A stretch of 64,000 nt of DNA, taken from NCBI RefSeq assembly GCF_018688495.1, contig NZ_CP061320.1, positions 96,586-160,585 on the forward strand, written 5' to 3'. The DNA is from Polynucleobacter sp. Adler-ghost. GTDB taxonomy: Bacteria > Pseudomonadota > Gammaproteobacteria > Burkholderiales > Burkholderiaceae. The notes beneath the pieces were generated by a model. It was not told the origin of the DNA. It did no database searches and worked only from the letters and a program-made list of their open reading frames with translations. A program made the translations under genes and the position numbers. Of this stretch, positions 45,396 to 56,720 are shown piece after piece (positions within the stretch are counted from its first letter, which is position 1; each line of letters opens with the position of its first letter).

Positions 45396-47164
45396 GGACT
45401 GTAGGTTTCTCAACTACGCCTAATCTAGTATTGCGTCTGCCAATGTGGCGGTCACGCCTAATGCTGTTCATGTTGTTCTTCGTGTTCATGCTATTGCTAA
45501 TCCGCGCTTTCTGGATTCAGGGTCCGGGAAATGCTTTTTATGAAGCAAAAGGTGTACGTGGTACACAGCGTGAATTGGAATTACCTGCTTCCCGTGGAAA
45601 GATATTGGATCGTAATGGCCAGGTGATTGCTACGAGCTTAGAGGCAAAGTCAGTGATTGCCTATAACGATACTGTGCCCGATGATTTAGCTACGGATAAG
45701 GTTCAGAAGTTAGCGAAACTATTGCAGTTAAGCGAATCTGAGCTGCGTAAAAAGTTAAAAGAGGATCGTAAGCAGATTTTTTTGAAGCGCCAAGTGGATC
45801 CAGTAGTTGCGCAACAGATTAAGGAATTAGAAATTCCGGGAATTGGTTTGAATAATGAATACCGTCGCTTTTACCCAGAAGGTGAAGCGATGGCGCACGT
45901 TGTTGGCTTTACAAACGTGGAAGATCGTGGCCAAGAGGGCATGGAACTTTCAAGAGAAAAAGAATTGGCTGGGCACCCAGGCGCTCGTCGCGTAGTAGTT
46001 GATCGCCTCGGTCGTGTTGTTGAAGATGTTGCAATTTTGCAGTTACCGCAAAATGGTAAAGATCTGCAACTTTCTATTGACAGTAAGATTCAGTTTCTGG
46101 CCTATAACGCTGTTAAAAATGCAGTTGAGCAGCACCGTGCGAGCGCTGGTGGTGCAGTCGTCTTGGACACTCAGACTGGCGAGATCTTGGCTTTAGCAAA
46201 TTATCCAAGCTATAACCCAAATGATCGTAAGAAGCTAACGGGTGAGCAGTTACGTAATCGTGTTTTGACCGACACCTTTGAGCCTGGCTCAACAATCAAA
46301 CCATTAACTGTGGCAATTGCTTTGGAGAAGGGTGTTATCACCCCCAATACCAATATGGTGATTGGGGCTAAATACCTGGTGGGTCCAAAACCGATCACGG
46401 ATACCCACCCTTACAGCAACCTAACTATTTCTCAAATTATTCAAAAATCTAGCAACATTGGTACGGCCAAAATTGCGATGAATAATTTATCTGCCGAAGA
46501 AATGTGGAATTTCTATACATCCGTTGGTTTAGGTCAGGCGCCGAAGATTGGCTTCCCTGGTGCCGTAGCTGGTACGGTCCATCCTTATAAAAAATGGATG
46601 CCAACAGATCAGGCGCGAATCGCATTTGGTTATGGTATTTCAGGTTCACTCTTCCAAGTTGCTCGCGCATACACTATCTTTGCACGTGATGGCGAGTTAG
46701 TGCCCCTCACGATTGAGCGAAGTCCAGAATTTAAGCCTGGCACCCATATTATTTCTGCCAAGACAGCTATTGAGATGCGCAGCATGATGGAGTCGGTAAC
46801 TGAGCCTGGGGGAACTGCCATTAAAGCGCAGGCCGAAGGTTATCGAGTTGGTGGAAAAACAGGAACAGCGCATAAATTAGTGGGTAAGGGTTATGGCAAT
46901 AAATACCGTGCTTACTTTGCAGGTCTAGCGCCGATTAGTGCTCCTCGCATTGTGGTTGCTGTAATGATTGATGAGCCAACTGGTGGCAGTCATTATGGTG
47001 GTGATGTTGCTGCACCAGTCTTTTCCACTATTGTGAGTGAGACTCTGCGTACCTTGAATGTAGTACCAGATAGCAATATTAAGCAGATGACGCTGCAGGA
47101 TAAAAATCCTACAGAAATTCAGATTGCTGCAGTCAAAACAAATGCAGCGGTTCTAAAAAGATGA
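45392..47164 (+). CDS. ftsI: Peptidoglycan D,D-transpeptidase FtsI (PBP3)
   Basis: Septal transpeptidase. A single N-terminal span (LMLFMLFFVFMLLLIRAFWI) is followed by the pedestal domain and the transpeptidase domain. Active-site motifs: EPGSTIKP with Ser300, SSNIGT as SxN, and GGKTGTAHK near residue 488. 590 residues, normal. Overlaps ftsL and murE by four bases each. Confidence 0.97.
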   Translation: MRTVGFSTTPNLVLRLPMWRSRLMLFMLFFVFMLLLIRAFWIQGPGNAFYEAKGVRGTQRELELPASRGKILDRNGQVIATSLEAKSVIAYNDTVPDDLATDKVQKLAKLLQLSESELRKKLKEDRKQIFLKRQVDPVVAQQIKELEIPGIGLNNEYRRFYPEGEAMAHVVGFTNVEDRGQEGMELSREKELAGHPGARRVVVDRLGRVVEDVAILQLPQNGKDLQLSIDSKIQFLAYNAVKNAVEQHRASAGGAVVLDTQTGEILALANYPSYNPNDRKKLTGEQLRNRVLTDTFEPGSTIKPLTVAIALEKGVITPNTNMVIGAKYLVGPKPITDTHPYSNLTISQIIQKSSNIGTAKIAMNNLSAEEMWNFYTSVGLGQAPKIGFPGAVAGTVHPYKKWMPTDQARIAFGYGISGSLFQVARAYTIFARDGELVPLTIERSPEFKPGTHIISAKTAIEMRSMMESVTEPGGTAIKAQAEGYRVGGKTGTAHKLVGKGYGNKYRAYFAGLAPISAPRIVVAVMIDEPTGGSHYGGDVAAPVFSTIVSETLRTLNVVPDSNIKQMTLQDKNPTEIQIAAVKTNAAVLKR

Positions 47165-48714
47165 TGACTATGGTCTACATAGAACCCCATCTCTTAATCT
47201 CACATTTACGTGATCTCACTGCAGGTAATGCAAAAGTAACTGCAGATAGCCGTCAAATTCATTCTGGCGACATCTTTTTTGCATACGCTGTTGGTCATGG
47301 TAATGCCCTACGAGATGGTCGCGATTACATTGCGGCCGCCTTAGCAAATGGGGCTGCGGCAGTGGTATTCGATCCTGCTGATGGTATTGCGAATGAGTAC
47401 TTAGACCACCCAGAATGTTTTGCTGTCGAGAATTTAGCGGTCTTGGCTGGAGAGCTCTGCTCGGAGTGGTACGGCTACCCAAGCAAAAATCTCAATGTCA
47501 TCGGCGTCACAGGTACTAATGGAAAAACGAGTATTACTCAGTGGCTGGCGCAGGCAATGGATGAACCGAATCATCGCACTGCAGTATTAGGCACATTGGG
47601 GGCTGGGTTTCCGGGTGCACTCGTTCAAACTGGTTACACCACGCCAGATGCACCGCAATTGCAAACCCAATTAAAAGAATTATCTGATGCAGGCGCTCAA
47701 AATCTTGCTATAGAGATTTCTTCTCATGCATTAGATCAAGGCCGTGTTACTGGCTTACATATACGAAGTGCGGTATTTACCAATTTGACGCAAGATCACT
47801 TGGATTACCACGGCACGATGGGAGAGTACGCCGCAGTAAAAGCAAAATTATTTAAGTTTCCACAACTTGAAAATGCCATCATCAATTTTGATGATGCATT
47901 CGGGCGAGAATTGGCAATGAAGCTCCTCGCTAGCGATGATCCTCAAGTGTGGGGCTATGCATTGAGTAGCAAGGCGTTTGCTGGATTCGAAAAGTTTGAC
48001 GATCGTTTGAAACGCGTTTACGCAGAAAACACCGTATTGACGACCTCGGGCTATGAGTCTCAATTCAGCTGTGATGCCTTAGGTTCTAGTGCTACTCAGA
48101 TTGCAGTTTTAGGTGAATTTAATCTCAGCAATTGCCTTGCTGTTTGGACCGTCCTGCTAGCTCAAGGTATGAGTCCAAATCATGCCTCTAAAAATATGAA
48201 TAAGCTAAGTGCTGTTCCAGGACGCATGGAACTGATTCACTTGAATAAAACACAAAGAACTGAGGGTCCATTGATTGTGGTGGATTACGCACACACACCT
48301 GATGCCCTCACTAAAGCGTTGAACGCATTACGCCCCATTGCAAATCAGCGTAATGGAAAAGTGTGGTGTGTCTTTGGTTGCGGTGGTGATCGAGACTTAG
48401 GTAAGCGCCCTCAAATGGGTCGTGCAGCACAAGTCTCGGCTGATCATATTGTGATTACAAGTGATAACCCTAGATCTGAAGATCCAGTCTCCATTATTGC
48501 CATGATTCAAGCTGGTATGTCAGGTGACCTTTCGAATGTACAAGCGCTGCCTGATAGGGCGGCCGCTATTATGGCTGCGGTACGACATGCCGATATCCGC
48601 GATATTGTCTTGGTTGCTGGTAAAGGGCATGAGTCTAGTCAAGAAATCAATGGCAAGAAATTTGATTTTTCTGATCAAGAACACATTCGTTTGGCAGCAG
48701 GGGGCAGCGTATGA
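47161..48714 (+). CDS. murE: UDP-MurNAc-tripeptide synthetase
   Basis: Adds the third residue, in Gram-negative bacteria meso-diaminopimelate, to UDP-MurNAc-dipeptide. ATP motif VIGVTGTNGKTSITQWLA is near residue 115. Substrate marks are TTPDAPQLQ, EISSHALDQGR and VDYAHTPDALTKAL. The DAP-recognition DNPR is seen in VITSDNPRSEDP. 517 residues. Two start ATGs, at 47161 and 47164, plus one at 47170; the first overlaps ftsI. It is coupled to murF by four bases. Confidence 0.96.
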   Translation: MMTMVYIEPHLLISHLRDLTAGNAKVTADSRQIHSGDIFFAYAVGHGNALRDGRDYIAAALANGAAAVVFDPADGIANEYLDHPECFAVENLAVLAGELCSEWYGYPSKNLNVIGVTGTNGKTSITQWLAQAMDEPNHRTAVLGTLGAGFPGALVQTGYTTPDAPQLQTQLKELSDAGAQNLAIEISSHALDQGRVTGLHIRSAVFTNLTQDHLDYHGTMGEYAAVKAKLFKFPQLENAIINFDDAFGRELAMKLLASDDPQVWGYALSSKAFAGFEKFDDRLKRVYAENTVLTTSGYESQFSCDALGSSATQIAVLGEFNLSNCLAVWTVLLAQGMSPNHASKNMNKLSAVPGRMELIHLNKTQRTEGPLIVVDYAHTPDALTKALNALRPIANQRNGKVWCVFGCGGDRDLGKRPQMGRAAQVSADHIVITSDNPRSEDPVSIIAMIQAGMSGDLSNVQALPDRAAAIMAAVRHADIRDIVLVAGKGHESSQEINGKKFDFSDQEHIRLAAGGSV

Positions 48715-50159
48715 GTACGCCTATGACTAATCTTACTCAAGTTCATGCGATGTTGCCGGGCAGTCAGTTGATTCACGCGGATAATGAATCTGCGCAAGCA
48801 ATCACTATTTCTCGTATTGGTAGTGATAGTCGTCAGATTGAGTCTGGTGAATTATTCATCGCTTTGGCGGGCGAACGTTTTGATGCACATGATTTTTTGG
48901 ATGATGTCATCAAGGCAGGCGCCAGTGCAGCACTCATTAGTCAAAAAGAAAAGTGCCCTGCAAACTTAGCTGCAGTATGTGTCCAAGATGTTAAGCAAGG
49001 CTTGGGTGAATTAGCAAAGGCATGGCGTGCACAGTTTTCTATTCCAGTGGCTTTAGTAACTGGATCTAATGGCAAGACCACAGTAAAGGAGATGATTGCT
49101 TCGATCTTTAAGGTGGCTGCAGGTGAAGAACGCACTCTGGTTACTAAGGGTAACCTCAATAACGATATTGGCTTACCTTTAACCTTGCTACGCATGCGAT
49201 CAACTGATCGCCTAGCAGTGATTGAGTTGGGTATGAATCATCCTGGTGAAACGGCAGAGTTAGCAGTCATTACTCAGGCCACTATTGCTCTGATTAACAA
49301 TGCACAGCGTGAGCATCAAGAATTCATGGCGACTGTGGAGACTGTTGCAAAAGAACATGCAACTGCCTTAAGTTCACTCCCTGCAGATGGTGTCGCAGTA
49401 TTTCCAGCTGACTCTGAATTTTCTGATGTTTGGTATCAAGCTGCTGCAGGACGAAAGGTAATTGATTTTGCTTTATCTACTAACTCTGCCTTGGCTACGG
49501 CCTCTGTTACGGGCAAATTATTGACTAGCGGAAAAATTGAGATTGCAACTAAACTCGGCAAGATTGAGGTCCAGCTCAAGACCTTGGGAAATCACAATGT
49601 GCGTAATGCTTTAGCAGCTAGCGCCGTTGCTTTAGGCGCCGGCTTAAGTTTGGAGCAAATTCAAGCAGGTCTGGAATCTTTTGTCCCAGTAAATGGACGT
49701 ATGCAATCAAAGCCTTTCAATGCAGGCCGAACTCTGATTGACGATAGCTACAACGCGAATCCTGATTCTGTAAGAGCTGCTATTGATGCACTTAAGCAGT
49801 CTGGAAATATTTCTTGGTTGGTATTGGGTGATATGGGTGAAGTGGGCGATCAAGGCCCTGACTTCCATGTGGAAGTTGGCGCCTATGCTGCCGAGCAGGG
49901 TGTTAGCAAGTTATTTGCATTCGGAGAGCAGTGTAAATACGCGGTGCAGGGTTTTAATGAATCAGAGAAGTTTTCGCTTACTAGTAGCGCTACTCATTTC
50001 GCCACATTGGATCAGTTGCTTGAAGAGCTTAATGTAGCGCTAGCAGATCATGAGTCAAGCCAGCAGCTGCATTTAGATATTTTGGTTAAGGGATCTCGTT
50101 TTATGCGTATGGAGCGTGTAGTGCATGCCCTATTAGAGGAGGCTAAAACATGCTCTTGA
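48711..50159 (+). CDS. murF: UDP-MurNAc-tripeptide–D-Ala-D-Ala ligase
   Basis: Adds D-Ala-D-Ala to complete the UDP-MurNAc-pentapeptide. The ATP motif [20 protein letters not shown] is near residue 112; [19 protein letters not shown] and [18 protein letters not shown] are typical. 482 residues. Overlaps murE by four bases at its start and mraY by ten bases at its end. Confidence 0.96.
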   Translation: MSTPMTNLTQVHAMLPGSQLIHADNESAQAITISRIGSDSRQIESGELFIALAGERFDAHDFLDDVIKAGASAALISQKEKCPANLAAVCVQDVKQGLGELAKAWRAQFSIPVALVTGSNGKTTVKEMIASIFKVAAGEERTLVTKGNLNNDIGLPLTLLRMRSTDRLAVIELGMNHPGETAELAVITQATIALINNAQREHQEFMATVETVAKEHATALSSLPADGVAVFPADSEFSDVWYQAAAGRKVIDFALSTNSALATASVTGKLLTSGKIEIATKLGKIEVQLKTLGNHNVRNALAASAVALGAGLSLEQIQAGLESFVPVNGRMQSKPFNAGRTLIDDSYNANPDSVRAAIDALKQSGNISWLVLGDMGEVGDQGPDFHVEVGAYAAEQGVSKLFAFGEQCKYAVQGFNESEKFSLTSSATHFATLDQLLEELNVALADHESSQQLHLDILVKGSRFMRMERVVHALLEEAKTCS

Positions 50160-51319
50160 TATTGGCGCAATGGTTGCAAGATGATTTTGGATTTTTCCGA
50201 GTCTTTAGCTACATCACATTTAGAGCAGTGATGGCAACACTGACTGCTTTGCTGATAGGTTTAGCAGCTGGTCCATGGGTTATTCGGAAGTTGACTGCAT
50301 TAAAGATGGGTCAAGCGGTTCGTACTGATGGCCCACAAACTCATTTGGTGAAATCAGGTACCCCTACTATGGGTGGCGTACTAATTCTGTTGGGTATTTT
50401 TATCTCCTGCATGCTGTGGGCTGATCTGAGCAATCGTTTTATCTGGATTGTGATGATTGTGACTTTTGGATTTGGCTTGGTTGGTTGGGTTGATGATTAC
50501 CGCAAAGTAGCACGGAAAGATCCTAAAGGCATGGCCTCAAGAGAAAAATTCTTTTGGCAAACTTTGATTGGCTTATTTGCTGCTATTTATTTGGCTTTTT
50601 CTGTATCTGAAGTGAATAACCTCAAAGTTTTACAGTTGTTCTTTGATTGGCTCAAGAGTGGCTTTGCTTTGAACTTGCCAGCTAAATCAAACTTACTCAT
50701 TCCTTTCATGAAAGAGGTGAGTTACCCATTAGGTGTAATGGGCTTCATTATTTTGAGCTACTTGGTGATTGTTGGAAGTAGTAATGCCGTCAATCTGACG
50801 GATGGACTAGATGGTCTAGTAATCATGCCAGTCATATTAGTCGGTGCTGCTTTAGGCGCATTTGCTTATGTGATGGGAAATGCGATTTACGCAAAGTATT
50901 TATTGTTTCCTTATATTCCCGGTGCAGGTGAGCTCATGATTTTCTGTGGAGCTATGGGTGGTGCGGGATTAGCCTTTCTTTGGTACAACACGCATCCGGC
51001 CCAGGTATTTATGGGCGACGTTGGCGCACTCGCATTGGGTGGCGCACTCGGAACTATTGCCGTGATTGTTCGCCAAGAAATCGTACTCTTTGTCATGGGC
51101 GGGATCTTCGTCGCAGAAACACTGTCAGTGATGCTGCAAGTTTTCTGGTTCAAATTCACCAAGAAGCGTTTTGGTGAGGGCCGTCGTATTTTTAGGATGG
51201 CTCCACTGCATCACCATTTCGAATTGGGTGGCTGGCGCGAAACACAGGTTGTGGTTCGCTTCTGGATCATCACTATTTTATTAGTTCTCATTGGCCTCTC
51301 CAGCCTGAAATTAAGGTAA
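50150..51319 (+). CDS. mraY: Phospho-N-acetylmuramoyl-pentapeptide transferase
   Basis: Moves phospho-MurNAc-pentapeptide to undecaprenyl phosphate, making lipid I. Ten spans in 389 residues. Conserved text: [36 protein letters not shown] (Asp cluster), [35 protein letters not shown] and [16 protein letters not shown] 50150 overlaps the murF end by ten bases. Confidence 0.97.
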   Translation: MLLILAQWLQDDFGFFRVFSYITFRAVMATLTALLIGLAAGPWVIRKLTALKMGQAVRTDGPQTHLVKSGTPTMGGVLILLGIFISCMLWADLSNRFIWIVMIVTFGFGLVGWVDDYRKVARKDPKGMASREKFFWQTLIGLFAAIYLAFSVSEVNNLKVLQLFFDWLKSGFALNLPAKSNLLIPFMKEVSYPLGVMGFIILSYLVIVGSSNAVNLTDGLDGLVIMPVILVGAALGAFAYVMGNAIYAKYLLFPYIPGAGELMIFCGAMGGAGLAFLWYNTHPAQVFMGDVGALALGGALGTIAVIVRQEIVLFVMGGIFVAETLSVMLQVFWFKFTKKRFGEGRRIFRMAPLHHHFELGGWRETQVVVRFWIITILLVLIGLSSLKLR

Positions 51320-51329
51320 GCCAAAGAAT

Positions 51330-52949
51330 ATGCATAACTTAGACCAAGCCTTCGCTAACCCAGCTCTCATCGCAGATGGGAATTATCAAGCACCCCAACA
51401 TTTCTTGATCTTAGGATTGGGTGAATCTGGCTATGCTATGGCTAAGTGGTGTTTAAGGAATGCTGCAAAGGTCAGACTGGCAGATACGCGTGATCGTGAA
51501 AAGTTGAATGAGCAACAAAAAGCTTGGTTAGCGGATCTTGAATTTGCAGGGCTTCAAGAGGCTTATTTCGGACCTTTGGATGGTCTTAATGTAAAGAGTG
51601 TTGAAGTCATTGGAATTAGTCCTGGTTTATCGCCACTTCAAGAGCCAGTAGCTACTTTCTTAGTTAAAGCGCAAGAATCTAATATTGATATTTGGGGAGA
51701 ATTAGAATTCTTTGCCAGAGCCATTGCTGCAATGGATCGCATGGCCCAAGTTCAGCAGTCTCAATACAAGCCTGCTGTATTGGCCATTACTGGAACAAAT
51801 GGAAAGACAACCACAACGGCCTTAACAGGTCAATTGTGTGAACGAGCTGGTAAGAAAGTTGCTGTAGCTGGCAATATCAGTCCAGCAGCTCTAGATAAGT
51901 TGATGTCTTGTTTAGATGGGTCTGACCAAGTTGCCGACATGCCTGAGATATGGGTACTCGAGTTATCTAGCTTCCAGCTGGTTTACACGAGTAACTTCAA
52001 TGCAACAGCAGCGACCGTATTAAACATTACGCAAGATCACTTAGATTGGCATGGTGATATGCAGGCTTATGTTAATGCAAAAGCCAATATCTTTGGACGG
52101 GACAGTATCTGCATCTTGAATCGCGATGATGCGCTGGTCATGAATCTGCTTACTGACGAGCAGAAATCCAATAAATCAGTCATTACTTTTGGTGCCGGCC
52201 GCCCTGATGAGCAGGGTGATTTTGGAATTGAACATGATCTACGTGCTGGTGGAATTGATTGGTTGGTCTGGGCTGAAGTTGATGAAGATCTCGAGCCACA
52301 ACCGAAGCGTCGCCGTAAAGCAGTTGTTGTAGAGGATGAACCATTAAGACTCAAGCGTTTAATTCCAGCTGATGCTTTACGGATTCGCGGACGCCACAAT
52401 GCTTTGAATGCGCTAGCTGCTTTAGCCTTAGCACGATCAGCTGGTTTACCAATGAATGCGCTTTTACATGGTTTGCGTGATTACCATGGCGAGCCTCATC
52501 GTGTTCAAACTGTTTCAATTGTGTCGAATGTTGAATATGTGGACGATAGCAAGGGCACTAACGTAGGAGCAACAGTAGCTGCTTTAAATGGCTTAAGCGC
52601 TAATGAGTCTGGCAAGCGTATTTGGTTGATTGCTGGTGGTGAGGGTAAGGGCCAAGACTTTGGCCCCTTGCGTGATCCTGCATTACGTTTTGTAAAAGGT
52701 GTTTTCCTGATTGGCAAAGATGCCCCAATCATTGCTCAAGCTTTAGGTGATTCAGTGCCATCTGTCATGAGCGAGACTCTGCAAAACGCAGTAGCACAAG
52801 CCGCAAAAGTAGCTCAGTCAGGCGATATTGTTTTGTTATCACCGGCTTGCGCTAGCTTTGATCAGTTCAGTGATTACGTTGCACGTGCTGAGGCGTTTAT
52901 TGCTGAAGTCCAAGAATTGGGAATGCAATTTGAAGGAGCTGATGCATGA
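51330..52949 (+). CDS. murD: UDP-MurNAc-L-alanine–D-glutamate ligase
   Basis: Adds D-glutamate to UDP-MurNAc-L-Ala. ATP motif VLAITGTNGKTTTTALTGQL is near residue 150; ELSSFQLVYTSNFNATAATV, NITQDHLDWHGDM and VDDSKGTNVGATVAALNG are MurD marks. 539 residues is long (E. coli 438). Extra length comes from an N-terminal stretch and a polar insert near residues 310–340 with WAEVDEDLEPQPKRRRK then VVVEDEP. Lies 10 bases after mraY and overlaps ftsW by four bases. Confidence 0.94.
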   Translation: MHNLDQAFANPALIADGNYQAPQHFLILGLGESGYAMAKWCLRNAAKVRLADTRDREKLNEQQKAWLADLEFAGLQEAYFGPLDGLNVKSVEVIGISPGLSPLQEPVATFLVKAQESNIDIWGELEFFARAIAAMDRMAQVQQSQYKPAVLAITGTNGKTTTTALTGQLCERAGKKVAVAGNISPAALDKLMSCLDGSDQVADMPEIWVLELSSFQLVYTSNFNATAATVLNITQDHLDWHGDMQAYVNAKANIFGRDSICILNRDDALVMNLLTDEQKSNKSVITFGAGRPDEQGDFGIEHDLRAGGIDWLVWAEVDEDLEPQPKRRRKAVVVEDEPLRLKRLIPADALRIRGRHNALNALAALALARSAGLPMNALLHGLRDYHGEPHRVQTVSIVSNVEYVDDSKGTNVGATVAALNGLSANESGKRIWLIAGGEGKGQDFGPLRDPALRFVKGVFLIGKDAPIIAQALGDSVPSVMSETLQNAVAQAAKVAQSGDIVLLSPACASFDQFSDYVARAEAFIAEVQELGMQFEGADA

Positions 52950-54217
52950 GTTTGAAGGAAAAACTTTTTCCTGAGAATCGTTTAGGTCTTGACCGCTTCT
53001 GGAATTTTTCCAGAGGTGGGATAGATAATTTCCGCAGTGGCTTGAGAGATGCAGTTTCTGGCGTTGAGCAAACGCGCTCACGCATGATGGACTATGACCA
53101 GCTTCTAGTTTGGGCGGTACTTTCTTTAGCCCTAATTGGTTTAGTTATGGTGTATTCAGCGTCCATTACTTTGGCAGATGGCCCTAAGTACGCAAATTAC
53201 AGCAGCAATTTTTTCTTAATTCGACATTGCATTTCATTGGCAATTGCGATTGGTGTTGCTATTTGGGTATTTAAGATCCCAACTCAAGTGTGGGATCGCT
53301 ATTCCCCAATCATTTTTGGATTTACCGTCTTGTTATTAATTGCCGTACTTATTCCGGGCATTGGAAAAGGCGTAAATGGCGCCAAACGTTGGATTCCATT
53401 GGGTCTCATGAACTTCCAGCCGTCCGAATTAATGAAGTTTGCTGCGGTGATATTTGCTGCAAGCTATACAGTTCAACGCCAAGAATATCTCCACTCATTT
53501 GTTAAAGGCATGCTCCCAATGGGTATTGCTGTTGCCTTAGTTGGTGGCTTGCTGATGGCTGAACCAGATATGGGTGCGCTCGTCGTGATATCGCTCATTG
53601 CATTTGGAATTTTATTTTTAGGTGGGATCAACGCTAAATTATTTGGTGGATTGTTAGCAGTTGGAATATTAAGTGCAGTGACAATTATTGCCTTCTCGCC
53701 ATTTCGTCAAAAGCGAATCATGGCTTTTATTGATCCTTGGCAAGTCGACAATGCAGCTAATAAAGGCTACCAGTTAACTCACTCTCTGATGGCATTTGGT
53801 CGAGGCGAATGGTTTGGTCTAGGCCTGGGCGGTAGTGTTGAAAAATTACATTACCTACCTGAGGCACATACCGATTTCATCATGGCAGTAATTGGTGAAG
53901 AGCTCGGATTTGTTGGTGTTGTAGTGATGATCTTCTTGTTCTACTGGATCGTGCGTCGTGCATTCTTGATTGGCCGTACTGCATTGCAATTGGATCGTAG
54001 TTTTGCAGGTCTTGCCGCTAAAGGTGTGGCGATATGGATTGGTTGGCAAGCATTTATCAATATGGGTGTGAATTTAGGTTTGCTTCCTACTAAAGGATTG
54101 ACACTTCCACTCGTTAGTTATGGTGGCTCAGGAATCTTGATGAATGCCGTAGCTATCGCAATGCTACTTCGGATTGATTATGAAAACCGCATCTTAATGC
54201 GGGGTGGCAAGCTATGA
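52946..54217 (+). CDS. ftsW: Peptidoglycan glycosyltransferase FtsW
   Basis: SEDS-family polymerase of septal peptidoglycan, the partner of FtsI. Ten spans in 423 residues. Conserved text: MVYSASITLADGPKY, GKGVNGAKRWIPLGLMNFQP, QPSELMKFAAVIFAASYTV, EAHTDFIMAVIGEELGFVGV and LLPTKGLTLPLVSYGGSG. The family catalytic Asp is probably in AEPDMGALVVIS. A 45-residue cytoplasmic head precedes the first span. Overlaps murD and murG by four bases. Confidence 0.96.
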   Translation: MSLKEKLFPENRLGLDRFWNFSRGGIDNFRSGLRDAVSGVEQTRSRMMDYDQLLVWAVLSLALIGLVMVYSASITLADGPKYANYSSNFFLIRHCISLAIAIGVAIWVFKIPTQVWDRYSPIIFGFTVLLLIAVLIPGIGKGVNGAKRWIPLGLMNFQPSELMKFAAVIFAASYTVQRQEYLHSFVKGMLPMGIAVALVGGLLMAEPDMGALVVISLIAFGILFLGGINAKLFGGLLAVGILSAVTIIAFSPFRQKRIMAFIDPWQVDNAANKGYQLTHSLMAFGRGEWFGLGLGGSVEKLHYLPEAHTDFIMAVIGEELGFVGVVVMIFLFYWIVRRAFLIGRTALQLDRSFAGLAAKGVAIWIGWQAFINMGVNLGLLPTKGLTLPLVSYGGSGILMNAVAIAMLLRIDYENRILMRGGKL

Positions 54218-55287
54218 CCAAGCCATCCATCTTGATTATGGCCGGCGGTACTGGGGGACATATTTTCCCGGGGCTCGCTGTTGCCCAATACCTACGCATT
54301 TGTGGTTGGAATGTATCTTGGCTAGGTAATCAAGGCGGGATGGAGTTTCGCTTAGTAAAAGCTTGCGACTTCCCATTTGAGGCGGTTAACTTTGGTGGCT
54401 TGCGTGGCAAAGGCATCAAAGCGACATTGATGTTGCCATTTAATCTTGCAAGAGCCTTTATGCAGAGTTGGAAGATTATGCGTCGCATCAAGCCAAATGT
54501 AGTTTTAGGTATGGGTGGTTACATTACTTTCCCCGGTGGTCTAGTGACAAAGTTTTTGAAGACGCCACTCGTTCTGCATGAAGCCAACTCCGTTGCAGGA
54601 AGTGCCAATCGCGCTTTAGCCAAAATTGCTATGCGTACCTTGACTGGATTTCCAGATACGATGACTCACGCTGAGTGGGTAGGAAATCCAATCCGTGAAG
54701 AATTTGAAGCTGTAGGTGCGCCAGCAAAACGTTACGAAGAGCGCATCGGCCCACTGTCGATTTTGGTTGTGGGTGGCAGTCTAGGTGCCGCCGCCTTAAA
54801 TGAAGTCATTCCAGCAGCCTTGGCATTGATGGATAAAGAGGCGCGACCCCATGTAATTCACCAGGCAGGTGATAAGCATCTTGTAGATCTACAACAGCGC
54901 TATACCAACTTAGGTGTTGCTGCTGATATTCGCCCTTTTATTGAAGATATGCCAAGCGCTTACGCCCAAGCAGATCTGGTGATCTGCCGCTCTGGTGCAA
55001 TGACCGTATCTGAGATCGCAGCTTGTGGTGTTGCATCTTGTTTGATTCCATTTCCATATGCAATTGATGACCATCAGACTGCAAATGCACGATTTTTATC
55101 GGATGCAGATGCTGCTATTTTATTACCACAGCAAGATCTCAATCCGCAGGATCTGGCATCTATGATTCAAAATTTTAGCCGCCAAGATTTACAGGCGATG
55201 GCTAAGCGTGCTCATGCTTTAGCTAAGCCCCATGCAACTCAGCGTGTGGCTGAAGTATGTGCAGACTGTGCAGGAGTGGGTATATGA
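54214..55287 (+). CDS. murG: UDP-GlcNAc:lipid I GlcNAc transferase
   Basis: Makes lipid II from lipid I. GT28-type: [19 protein letters not shown] near residue 10, [47 protein letters not shown] and [20 protein letters not shown]. 357 residues. Starts MTKPSILIM at 54214; ATGA overlaps join it to ftsW and murC. Confidence 0.97.
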   Translation: MTKPSILIMAGGTGGHIFPGLAVAQYLRICGWNVSWLGNQGGMEFRLVKACDFPFEAVNFGGLRGKGIKATLMLPFNLARAFMQSWKIMRRIKPNVVLGMGGYITFPGGLVTKFLKTPLVLHEANSVAGSANRALAKIAMRTLTGFPDTMTHAEWVGNPIREEFEAVGAPAKRYEERIGPLSILVVGGSLGAAALNEVIPAALALMDKEARPHVIHQAGDKHLVDLQQRYTNLGVAADIRPFIEDMPSAYAQADLVICRSGAMTVSEIAACGVASCLIPFPYAIDDHQTANARFLSDADAAILLPQQDLNPQDLASMIQNFSRQDLQAMAKRAHALAKPHATQRVAEVCADCAGVGI

Positions 55288-56720
55288 AACATATCGTTCA
55301 GCAAATCCATTTTGTTGGTATCGGCGGAGCAGGCATGAGTGGTATTGCCGAAGTTTTGCTGAATCTGGGATATCAGGTATCTGGATCCGACTTAGCTGAA
55401 GGTGCTGTAACGAAGCGCCTAAAAGATTTGGGTGCAGTGATTCATATTGGGCATGACCCTAAAAATATTGGTACTGCAGAAGCGGTAGTCATTTCGACTG
55501 CAGTTGCAGGCAATAACCCCGAAGTATTAGCTGCTCGCGCAGCCAAGGTGCCCGTTATTCAGCGGGCTGTCATGCTCGGCGAGCTTATGCGTTTAAAGCA
55601 GGGTATTGCGATTGCAGGTACTCATGGCAAAACAACGACCACTAGTTTAGTTGCCTCAGTCTTGGCTGAGGGTGGTTTAGATCCAACCTTCGTTATTGGA
55701 GGTAAGTTAAATTCTGCAGGTGCAAACGCACGCTTAGGTCAGGGCGACTTTATTGTGGTGGAAGCTGATGAGTCTGATGCCTCCTTCTTGCAATTATTTC
55801 CTGCGATGGAAGTCGTTACCAATATTGATGCTGATCATATGGATACCTATCAACATGATATGGCCAGATTGAAGCAGGCTTTTGTGCAGTTTATTCAACG
55901 TATGCCTTTTTACGGTGTTGCTGTTCTGTGCATTGATGATGCCAATGTTCGCGATATTGTTCCGTTTGTATCACAGCCAGTATTGCGCTATGGCTTGTCT
56001 GATGATGCAGATATTCGTGCAAGCAATGTACGGGCCGTAGGTACTGGTATGCACTTTACGGTTGATCGTAAAACTGTACGCCGTCATGGCAATAAGCCAG
56101 GTCGACTTGAGGTGCAATTAAATTTACCCGGTCTACACAATGTTCAAAATGCTTTAGCAGCAATTGGTATTGCAACGGAATTGGGTGTTAGCGATGAGGC
56201 TATTGTGAAGGCTTTATCTGAATTTAGTGGCGTTGGTCGTCGCTTCCAAAGGTATGGAGAAATTCCTTTGGCCTCTGGTGGAAGCTTCACATTAATAGAT
56301 GATTACGGACACCATCCCGTTGAAATGGCCGCTACATTATCCGCAGCCCGTGGTGCTTATCCAGGCCGTCGTTTGGTATTGGCATTCCAGCCCCATCGCT
56401 TTACAAGAACTCGTGATTGCTTTGGTGAATTTGTGCAAGTACTCAAAAATTTTGATGCACTTGTGTTAACCGAAGTATATCCAGCTGGTGAGGCAAAGAT
56501 TCCAGGTGCGGATGGTCAAAGTCTTATTAAGGCAGCACTCACAACCGATAAGGGTGTGAACAGTTCCTTGGATAGCGCAGCCGTTGCGTTTGCTTTAAAC
56601 GTTGCGGAAATGCCAGAAAAACTCAGCGTCTTATTGCGTGATGGCGATGTCTTAATCACGATGGGTGCAGGCTCTATCTCCGGCTTACCTCATGTATTAG
56701 CGGAGGCGAAACATGTCTAA
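55284..56720 (+). CDS. murC: UDP-MurNAc–L-alanine ligase
   Basis: First amino-acid ligase of peptidoglycan precursor synthesis. UDP-binding [20 protein letters not shown] near residue 8, ATP motif [20 protein letters not shown] near residue 112, [42 protein letters not shown] and [11 protein letters not shown]. 478 residues from ATG 55284; nine more codons are open upstream but fall within murG. No murB lies next to it. Overlaps ddl by eight bases. Confidence 0.97.
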   Translation: MKHIVQQIHFVGIGGAGMSGIAEVLLNLGYQVSGSDLAEGAVTKRLKDLGAVIHIGHDPKNIGTAEAVVISTAVAGNNPEVLAARAAKVPVIQRAVMLGELMRLKQGIAIAGTHGKTTTTSLVASVLAEGGLDPTFVIGGKLNSAGANARLGQGDFIVVEADESDASFLQLFPAMEVVTNIDADHMDTYQHDMARLKQAFVQFIQRMPFYGVAVLCIDDANVRDIVPFVSQPVLRYGLSDDADIRASNVRAVGTGMHFTVDRKTVRRHGNKPGRLEVQLNLPGLHNVQNALAAIGIATELGVSDEAIVKALSEFSGVGRRFQRYGEIPLASGGSFTLIDDYGHHPVEMAATLSAARGAYPGRRLVLAFQPHRFTRTRDCFGEFVQVLKNFDALVLTEVYPAGEAKIPGADGQSLIKAALTTDKGVNSSLDSAAVAFALNVAEMPEKLSVLLRDGDVLITMGAGSISGLPHVLAEAKHV

